From: Alistipes sp. | GTDB taxonomy: Bacteria; Bacteroidota; Bacteroidia; Bacteroidales; Rikenellaceae | Assembly: GCA_017408825.1 (NCBI GenBank) | Contig: JAFQTX010000014.1 | Location: forward strand, 1 to 42,866 | DNA length: 42,866 nt | Reading direction: 5' to 3' | In this document: positions 38,177-42,866 of the stretch, piece after piece | How the letters are laid out: every line of letters starts with the position of its first letter | Numbering within the stretch: the first letter of the stretch is position 1 | Program-made: the position numbers and the translations under genes | The notes under the pieces: generated by a model | The model's database searches: none | Seen by the model: the letters and a program-made list of their open reading frames with translations, nothing else | Told to the model about the DNA's origin: nothing

Positions 38177-38228
38177 ATAACAAAACGGAGGTGACTAAAA
38201 AGTTAATTAGTCACCTCCGTTTTGTTAT
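38177..38228. terminator. Perfect 21-bp bidirectional terminator hairpin overlapping the ric stop codon
   Basis: Arms 38177-38197 and 38208-38228 are exact reverse complements around a 10-base loop (core GGAGGTGACTA / TAGTCACCTCC). A/T-rich outer arms (ACAAAA / TTTTGT) give a U-rich 3' side on both strands. It ends the rsfS operon and, because the right arm contains the TAA of ric at 38225-38227, it also terminates the opposing gene. Confidence 0.85.
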
Positions 38229-38950
38229 GCACCCGCTCCTTCGAGCGTAATAAAGCGTGGAAAGAGGATGTTATTCTCAATGTGTATATGCTCAAATAGC
38301 CCGTCCATAAATGCCTCAAGGTCCTGCAACATCAGCCTGTACGTGGGGCAAGCATCCTCAGGAACTTCAAAGTTATTCATCAATGTGCGAATATATTTGT
38401 AGCGAGTTCCCTCGTCGCTATGCTCACGCAACATCACTCGTATAGGGTTTGCCACTGTGCCACAGTGCATCGGCTCACATCTTTGACCCTGCTGCTGCGC
38501 CTCGAATAGTCGGTAGCAGTATGGGAAGAGCACTTGCTCCTCCTTTTGCAGATGGTTCTCAAGATCCTCCAACGAGTCGGCAAAGAGTGTCACAAGTTTG
38601 CGTAGCTCGGGGTGACGCTCGCCGTGGGCACGCTCCACACGCTCAATGTCGGCAAGTAGCTGGGGCCCCTTAGCACGTATGCCACGATGGTGAATCTTAA
38701 GCACATAGTCGATAAGAAGATCCGTTGGCCAGCTATCGAACGGGATAGACTCGGCACTCTGATCGGTATAGTCCTCTAAAGCCTCAACAACTCGCTCAAT
38801 ATCTACACCCGCCATTCGACAGGCATCGGCGAGAGAGGCTGTTCCGCCACAGCAAAAATCTATGCCAAAATTTTTGAATATACGAGTGGTAGCAAAGTTC
38901 TCGTTTACGATAGAACCCACACTACGAAGAGCATAAGCATTGGTATTCAT
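38225..38950 (-). CDS. ric: Iron-sulfur cluster repair di-iron protein (RIC/YtfE/ScdA)
   Basis: Repairs Fe-S clusters damaged by nitric oxide or peroxide. 241 residues. The N-terminal ScdA_N domain carries DFCCGG (Cys33-Cys34). The hemerythrin-like domain carries the di-iron ligands: KIHHRG, LENHLQKEEQVLFP, REHSDEG and FEHIHIENNILFP. Cytoplasmic. Its stop codon lies within the terminator hairpin at 38177-38228, and a strong promoter lies at 38991-39021. Confidence 0.93.
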   Translation of the reverse strand: MNTNAYALRSVGSIVNENFATTRIFKNFGIDFCCGGTASLADACRMAGVDIERVVEALEDYTDQSAESIPFDSWPTDLLIDYVLKIHHRGIRAKGPQLLADIERVERAHGERHPELRKLVTLFADSLEDLENHLQKEEQVLFPYCYRLFEAQQQGQRCEPMHCGTVANPIRVMLREHSDEGTRYKYIRTLMNNFEVPEDACPTYRLMLQDLEAFMDGLFEHIHIENNILFPRFITLEGAGA

Positions 38951-38990
38951 ATAATATCTTTTTAGTCGTTTTGTTTAATTATTTCGCCCA

Positions 38991-39021
38991 CAAAAGTAAT
39001 ACAAAAAATATTACGTTCAAA
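38991..39021 (-). promoter_or_regulatory. ric promoter
   Basis: Minus strand: TTTG (39018-39021), 19-base spacer, TACTTTTG (38991-38998). One of the best consensus matches in the window, with start near 38984 and a 33-base leader. No obvious NO-responsive operator was identified. Confidence 0.7.
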
Positions 39022-39104
39022 TCGGAAATTTTTATATCTCGATAAGCAAAAATTATACATAGGCAACAACATTTCGCCAAAAGATACAATTTATGCCACA
39101 GCTA

Positions 39105-39135
39105 TTGCTTTTATAAAAAAAAGTTTATAACTTTG
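39105..39135 (+). promoter_or_regulatory. Promoter of the isochorismatase-family gene
   Basis: TTG (39105-39107), 20-base spacer, TAACTTTG (39128-39135). Expected start near 39142, about 48 bases before the ATG at 39190. Confidence 0.65.
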
Positions 39136-39189
39136 AATTAGTTTAACCAAATCCAAAATTAAACACACAAACCTTATACTTTAACTACT

Positions 39190-39741
39190 ATGGGAAAGCT
39201 AAACAAACCTGCAATCTTGGTTGTTGATATGCTCAACGACTTTGTCTATGGTGCTCTGACATGCGAGCGTGGCAAGGCCATCGTTCCCGCAACAGCACGT
39301 CTGCTTGATGCTGCCCGCAAGGCAGGAGTGCCTGTCATCTTCTGCAATGATGCTCATCGTAAGGGTATCGATCGAGAGCTTACTATCTGGGGCGACCACG
39401 CTATTGCTGGCACACCTGGCGCAGAGGTAATCCCCGAGCTTAACCTCTCGGAGTGCGACTATGTTGTGCCAAAGCGCCGTTATAGCGGTTTCTTCCAGAC
39501 CGACCTCGACATTCTGCTCAAGGAGCTCGGCGTTAAGACCGTGGTTATGACAGGCCTGCATGCTCATATGTGCGTACGCCACACCTCGGCAGATGCCTTC
39601 TCACTCGGCTACGACGTTGTTGTTGCTAAGGAGGCTACCGACTCATTTACCGAGGAGGACTACATCGGCGGCTTGGCATATCTCAAAACGTGCTACGGCG
39701 CAGACGCCTACTCGAACGACGAGCTTATCGAGATGTTCTAA
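39190..39741 (+). CDS. Isochorismatase/nicotinamidase-family cysteine hydrolase
   Basis: 183 residues. The catalytic triad of the family is visible: Asp13 (VVDMLNDF), Lys95 (VVPKRRYSGF) and Cys128 (HAHMCVRHT). The cis-peptide region before the Cys (MTGLHAHMC) fits too. It could be a nicotinamidase, a maleamate-type amidase or another amide hydrolase; true nicotinamidases have a metal-binding DxHxxxH motif which is not clear here (NDAHRKGID is the nearest). Single gene with its own promoter and terminator. Confidence 0.85.
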   Translation: MGKLNKPAILVVDMLNDFVYGALTCERGKAIVPATARLLDAARKAGVPVIFCNDAHRKGIDRELTIWGDHAIAGTPGAEVIPELNLSECDYVVPKRRYSGFFQTDLDILLKELGVKTVVMTGLHAHMCVRHTSADAFSLGYDVVVAKEATDSFTEEDYIGGLAYLKTCYGADAYSNDELIEMF

Positions 39742-39760
39742 TAGCGTGACACACAATAGT

Positions 39761-39789
39761 AAGGCGAGCCTGTTGCTCGCCTTTTTTTT
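39761..39789 (+). terminator. Intrinsic terminator of the isochorismatase-family gene
   Basis: AAGGCGAGC (39761-39769) / GCTCGCCTT (39775-39783) with a 5-base loop, running into a tract of eight T (39782-39789), 20 bases past the stop codon. Confidence 0.92.
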
Positions 39790-39827
39790 GTAAGGGTTGA
39801 TGTGGACAACGCTGATACCCGACCTCG

Positions 39828-39866
39828 TAATGGTCTTAATGGTCTTAATGGTCCTAATAGTCCTAA
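39828..39866. repeat. 9-bp tandem repeat (TAATGGTCY), copy 2
   Basis: Four exact-length units TAATGGTCT, TAATGGTCT, TAATGGTCC, TAATAGTCC, ending in TAA. Same motif as 17747-17781. No ORF or promoter here; 39790-39827 shows nothing else. Confidence 0.75.
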
Positions 39867-39883
39867 AAAATTTTTGATTAGAA

Positions 39884-39981
39884 GGTCGTAGATGTGGCCT
39901 CGATGAAGAGATTGCCCCGGATGAGACATACTGAGCGTATTTCCCATTCGGGGCAATGATTGAGAGGCCGCAGATGCGGCC
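39884..39981. repeat. Composite repeat: 47-bp hairpin (copy 2) between two 16-bp boxes
   Basis: The hairpin at 39911-39957 repeats the one at 57-103. It is bracketed by two direct copies of a 16-base box, GGTCGTAGATGTGGCC (39884-39899) and GGCCGCAGATGCGGCC (39966-39981); the second is itself a perfect GGCCGC / GCGGCC hairpin. Function unknown; non-coding. Confidence 0.7.
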
Positions 39982-40031
39982 TTATAATCGAAAAGATTTT
40001 TGATTTTAGTGGAGCTGGTTTAGCCTATCGC

Positions 40032-40087
40032 AAAAGAGACTACCGCAGGATAGTACTCAAACGTACAGCCTGCGGTAGTCTACTTTT
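40032..40087. terminator. Bidirectional terminator-like hairpin, repeat family copy 2
   Basis: Stem ACTACCGCAGG (40039-40049) / CCTGCGGTAGT (40069-40079), flanked by CAAAAGAG and CTACTTTT. Compared with copy 1 at 14595-14650, one C:G pair of the stem has become T:A on both sides, preserving pairing. It lies downstream of aspA (minus strand) and most likely ends that transcript. Confidence 0.7.
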
Positions 40088-40121
40088 AGGGATGGCTAAA
40101 GATGCCCAATAAAATCGAAAA

Positions 40122-41555
40122 TTAACGGCGAGGCTTAATATCAAGCTTCACTGGCTTAATCATATTCTCAGGTGAGAGAATAGTATCAAGCTCCTCCTTA
40201 GTGAGAATACCGTCCTCGAGAACGATGTCGTAAACACGACCACCAGTAGCCATAGCCTTCTTAGCAATCTTTGTAGAGTTCTTATAGCCGATAATTGGGT
40301 TAAGAGCTGTTACGATACCGAAGCTATCCTGAACATACTTGCGGCACTGCTCCTCGTTAGCCTTGATGCCATCAACGCAGTTTACACGCAATGTATCGAA
40401 GCCGTTCATCATGATCTCAGCAGACTCGAAGCAGCACTGTGCCATTGTAGGCTCCATAGCATTAAGCTCCATCTGAGCCTCCTGAGCGCACATAGCCACG
40501 CAAGCGTCGTTACCGATAACCTTGTAGCATATCTGGTTCATCACCTCAGGGATAACAGGATTAACCTTACCTGGCATGATTGAAGAGCCTGGCTGACGTG
40601 CTGGAAGGTCAAACTCGTGGAGACCGCAACGAGGACCTGAAGCCAAGAGACGAAGGTCGTTACAGATCTTGTTGAGCTTAACAGCTACACGGCGCATAGC
40701 CGATGAGTAGCCTACCATACAAGTGGTGTCAGAGGTAGCAGCTACGAGGTCCTCAGCAAGCTTGATATCCCAGCCTGTGATCTGGCGCAAAGCAGCGATA
40801 CACTTCTCAGAGTAGCCTGGCTCAGAGCAGATACCTGTACCGATAGCCGTAGCACCCATATTCACTGTGAGGAACTCCTCAGCAGCGAACTCAAGGTTCT
40901 TGCGCTCCTCCTTAAGTATCTGAGCAAAAGCGCCAAATGTCTGACCAAGGGTCATAGGCACAGCGTCCTCAAGCTGAGTACGGCCCATCTTAAGGATGTG
41001 AGCAAACTCCTTAGCCTTCTTCTCGAACGACTCGATGAGGGCGTTGAAGTGCTTCATATAGATCTGGTGTGTTGCGTACAAACCGAGGTGGATACCACAA
41101 GGATAGGCGTCGTTGGTAGACTGTGAGCAGTTCACGTGGTCGTTAGGCGAGCAGTACTGATACTCACCAGCCTCGTGGCCCATAATCTGGAGTGCACGGT
41201 TAGCGATAACCTCGTTAGCATTCATATTTGTTGTAGTACCTGCACCACCCTGGATCATATCGCAAGGGAACTGGTCGTGGTGCTGGCCCTGCATAATCTC
41301 AAGACAAGCCTTTGAGATACCGTCGAACTGCTCGTCGGTCAAGAGGCCGAGCTGGTGGTTAGCCTCAGCGGCTGCGAGCTTAGTGATTGCCAAGCCATTG
41401 ATAAACAATGGGTAGTCAGAGAGGTGGAAACGGCTGATAGGGAAGTTCTCAATACCGCGCAGTGTCTGCACACCATAAAGAGCCTCAACGGGCACCTGCA
41501 TCTCACCGATAAGGTCACTCTCGAGACGAGTTTTACCTGAAAAATTAGTAGCCAT
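40122..41555 (-). CDS. aspA: Aspartate ammonia-lyase
   Basis: Deaminates aspartate to fumarate, feeding the fumarate-reductase branch used by anaerobic Bacteroidales. 477 residues. The superfamily signature GSSIMPGKVNP is at 323-333 and carries the catalytic Ser; GGAGTTTNMNANEV (103-116) and GRTQLEDAVP are also conserved. I prefer aspartase to class II fumarase because of the N-terminal LFINGLAITKLAAAEAN and TGICSEPGYS segments. A small C-terminal K/R-rich tail is present. It is a single gene. Confidence 0.9.
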   Translation of the reverse strand: MATNFSGKTRLESDLIGEMQVPVEALYGVQTLRGIENFPISRFHLSDYPLFINGLAITKLAAAEANHQLGLLTDEQFDGISKACLEIMQGQHHDQFPCDMIQGGAGTTTNMNANEVIANRALQIMGHEAGEYQYCSPNDHVNCSQSTNDAYPCGIHLGLYATHQIYMKHFNALIESFEKKAKEFAHILKMGRTQLEDAVPMTLGQTFGAFAQILKEERKNLEFAAEEFLTVNMGATAIGTGICSEPGYSEKCIAALRQITGWDIKLAEDLVAATSDTTCMVGYSSAMRRVAVKLNKICNDLRLLASGPRCGLHEFDLPARQPGSSIMPGKVNPVIPEVMNQICYKVIGNDACVAMCAQEAQMELNAMEPTMAQCCFESAEIMMNGFDTLRVNCVDGIKANEEQCRKYVQDSFGIVTALNPIIGYKNSTKIAKKAMATGGRVYDIVLEDGILTKEELDTILSPENMIKPVKLDIKPRR

Positions 41556-41627
41556 AGTTGGTTGTTTGTATTTTATTGGTTATTTAGATATGTTACAACG
41601 TTATCTTCGTAGGATATATACATTATG

Positions 41628-41635
41628 CAAAGATA
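41628..41635 (-). promoter_or_regulatory. aspA promoter, -7 element
   Basis: Perfect TATCTTTG on the minus strand; the -33 region has no clear TTTG at the right spacing. Start near 41621, about 65 bases before the aspA ATG at 41555. Confidence 0.55.
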
Positions 41636-41731
41636 GCAATTTTTTGAGAACTACTACCCTGTTTTCAAAATTAATTACCCATAACACCGCTTTTTCTACA
41701 ATTATTAGAAAATTCAGCCTCGCCAAAGGGC

Positions 41732-41739
41732 TATTTTTG
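41732..41739 (+). promoter_or_regulatory. Promoter -7 element of the spanin-like gene
   Basis: TATTTTTG matches TAnnTTTG, 36 bases before the ATG at 41776; the -33 match is weak. No other promoter candidate lies between aspA and this gene. Confidence 0.45.
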
Positions 41740-41775
41740 CCGATATAGTCTACTACATCTTAAAAACTTTATCGT

Positions 41776-42399
41776 ATGAAAAAGATCCTTTTTACGGTAG
41801 CATTGATAGCCACCGTCACAGCGACTATCTTAGGCATATTGCTACACCGTACACGCTCGGAGCAACAGCGCTTGGAGCGCAACCAGAGAGCACTTCTCGG
41901 CGAGGTAACACTCTACAAGACACGCTCCGAGGAGAGTGCCGCATCTGTTGCTGTACTCGAACTACGCATCGACGAACTACGCCGCGAGCGAAAGCGTGAT
42001 GCGCAGGAGATACGCTCGCTGGGTATTCGTCTACGTCGTGCCGAGAGCTATGCGAAGAGTATCGCCGAGGGCGAGCAGCATCGTAGCATTGCACTGCGTG
42101 ACAGCGTCATACTGCGTGACACGATACGTGATACCATATGGGTATTCAGCACGGACGATGGTCACACATCACTAAGAGGACGCATCGACCACGACTCCTT
42201 ACACTACGACCTACGTCACTGCGACACAATCTACCAAGTGGTACATCGTGTGCCTCGCAAGTTTCTATTCTTGCGCTTTGGCACTAAGGCCATACACCAA
42301 GATGTGTGGTCGTCAAACCCAAATACAAAGATTGTGTACACGGAGTACGTAGAGTTTGAGAATAAGAGTAAGCGCCGCAGAGATAAGCGAAAGAGATAG
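41776..42399 (+). CDS. Membrane-anchored coiled-coil protein, phage-spanin-like
   Basis: 207 residues. One N-terminal membrane segment (residues 4-23), then a long heptad-rich Glu/Arg helix (about 27-105: SEQQRLERNQRALLGEV, then VAVLELRIDELRRERKRD), then a compact C-terminal part with FLFLRFGTKAIHQDVWSSN and TEYVEFENK, ending in a Lys/Arg cluster. This architecture matches proteins of Bacteroidales phages and integrated elements that I recall as DUF6549, possibly i-spanin/Rz-like; that name was not searched. No phage genes are adjacent, so it may be a remnant or domesticated gene. Lies between aspA and the tandem repeats before coaD. Confidence 0.6.
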   Translation: MKKILFTVALIATVTATILGILLHRTRSEQQRLERNQRALLGEVTLYKTRSEESAASVAVLELRIDELRRERKRDAQEIRSLGIRLRRAESYAKSIAEGEQHRSIALRDSVILRDTIRDTIWVFSTDDGHTSLRGRIDHDSLHYDLRHCDTIYQVVHRVPRKFLFLRFGTKAIHQDVWSSNPNTKIVYTEYVEFENKSKRRRDKRKR

Positions 42400-42469
42400 A
42401 GAAATATAGAAATGGCAGCGGAAAGGCTCTGTTTTGTGGCATAAAATTTAGTTTTCAAGTTTTTTTACT

Positions 42470-42737
42470 TATCCTTGGCGTCATAATGACGCTCCTACTA
42501 CAACATCCATATACATCAAAGTAGGTCAGACGTGATGAAAAGTCACAACTTTTTTGTATCTTTGGCGTCATAATGACGCTCCTATTACAACATCTTATAT
42601 ATCAAAGTTGGCCTCACGTGATGATAAATCACAACTTTTTCGTATCTTTGGCGTCATAATGACGCATCTACTCCATGAGCGTTTTGCGCTAAAGTAGGCC
42701 TCACGTGATGATAAGTCATAACTTTTTCGTATCTTTG
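42470..42737. repeat. Three 86-87 bp tandem repeats upstream of coaD
   Basis: Units start at 42470, 42557 and 42643, and a fourth partial unit at 42730 merges with the coaD promoter. Each unit opens with TATCTTTG (TATCCTTG in the first) followed by the palindrome GCGTCATAATGACGC (42478, 42565, 42651); the third lacks only the downstream part of the palindrome's flank. Each ends with CGTGATGA...TCAC/TCAT and AACTTTTT. Units 1 and 2 are closest; the centre of unit 3 differs and contains a hairpin AGCG / CGCT. 42400-42469 shows no other feature. Confidence 0.85.
42730..42737 (+). promoter_or_regulatory. coaD promoter, -7 element
   Basis: TATCTTTG 14 bases before the coaD ATG. It is the fourth copy of the element that opens each tandem repeat. 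No clear TTTG at -33. A start near 42744 would leave a leader of under ten bases. Confidence 0.5.
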
Positions 42738-42751
42738 TAAAAAATATATTT

Positions 42752-42866
42752 ATGGATAAGCTACGAGTAGCCATATTCCCGGGTTCGTTCGACCCCTTCA
42801 CCCGAGGCCACGAAGCGATAGTCGAGGAGGTACTGCGCCTTTTCGACAGGGTTGTCATAGCCATAG
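42752..42866 (+). CDS. coaD: Phosphopantetheine adenylyltransferase (partial)
   Basis: The first 38 codons of a gene cut by the window edge. The translation ([20 protein letters not shown], continuing [18 protein letters not shown]) contains the diagnostic nucleotidyltransferase motif GSFDPxTxGH of CoaD, which makes dephospho-CoA from phosphopantetheine and ATP. The start is fixed by the ATG at 42752, since the motif lies 8 residues in as in the family. Confidence 0.93.
   Translation, partial: MDKLRVAIFPGSFDPFTRGHEAIVEEVLRLFDRVVIAI

Noticed and set aside
42470-42737. A CRISPR-like array (regular palindromic repeat every 86-87 bases)
   Set aside because: The sequences between palindromes are themselves similar from unit to unit, the units abut without unique spacers, and no cas gene is present. 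It is a tandem repeat.

Overview
This window is a Bacteroidota chromosome segment, most likely order Bacteroidales and plausibly Rikenellaceae/Alistipes-like; the genus is a guess. Reasons: most well-defined promoters carry the Bacteroidota -7 element TAnnTTTG (repeatedly TATCTTTG) with TTTG or TTG about 18-20 bases upstream; starts sit behind A-rich leaders rather than Shine-Dalgarno sites; and the accessory proteins are typical of the phylum (BACON/fibronectin-like surface lipoproteins, a DUF4465 lipoprotein, a GIN/DUF2807 lipoprotein, a TonB-type receptor with a carboxypeptidase-regulatory-like N-terminus). Most of the window is dense housekeeping sequence; no tRNA, rRNA, complete IS element or CRISPR array was found.

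Layout. (1) 131-10952, minus strand: a long, tightly packed run plsC-parE-parC-aroK-murI-ftsK-LolA-like-DUF4465 lipoprotein, joining phospholipid and peptidoglycan precursor synthesis to chromosome decatenation and segregation. (2) 10953-11352: a regulatory region with divergent promoters; a run of nine G lies inside the spacer of the promoter nearest the next gene. (3) 11353-14507, plus strand: TonB-type outer-membrane receptor and GIN-domain lipoprotein. (4) 14687-17546, minus strand: rplM-rpsI-rpsB-tsf, with a leader hairpin before rplM, a 235-base spacer before rpsB and a terminator-like hairpin between rpsB and tsf. (5) 17898-31230, minus strand: trpS, a ClC channel, ychF, a SIMPL protein, gltX, galM, then a subtilisin-like lipoprotein protease and two large surface lipoproteins, closed by a strong terminator. 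(6) 31403-38054, plus strand: oxyR (divergent from trpS), then rsfS-ftsH-cdsA-psd-PerM family-stand-alone riboflavin kinase. (7) 38225-38950, minus: an iron-sulfur repair di-iron protein (ric/ytfE). (8) 39190-39741, plus: an isochorismatase-family hydrolase. (9) 40122-41555, minus: aspA. (10) 41776-42399, plus: a phage-spanin-like membrane coiled-coil protein; then three 86-87 bp tandem repeats and the first 38 codons of coaD, cut by the window edge.

The unusual material is mostly non-coding. The best candidate for a new regulatory system is the poly-G promoter spacer upstream of the TonB receptor, which could switch the receptor and its lipoprotein partner by slipped-strand mispairing. Others are the palindrome-containing tandem repeats before coaD, two families of dispersed hairpin elements (one with a compensatory base change between copies), a 9-bp tandem repeat family, a 110-bp element with imperfect terminal inverted repeats, and structured spacers in the ribosomal protein operon. 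Among proteins, the subtilase plus two-lipoprotein cassette at the tail of a tRNA-synthetase operon and the stand-alone riboflavin kinase deserve attention.
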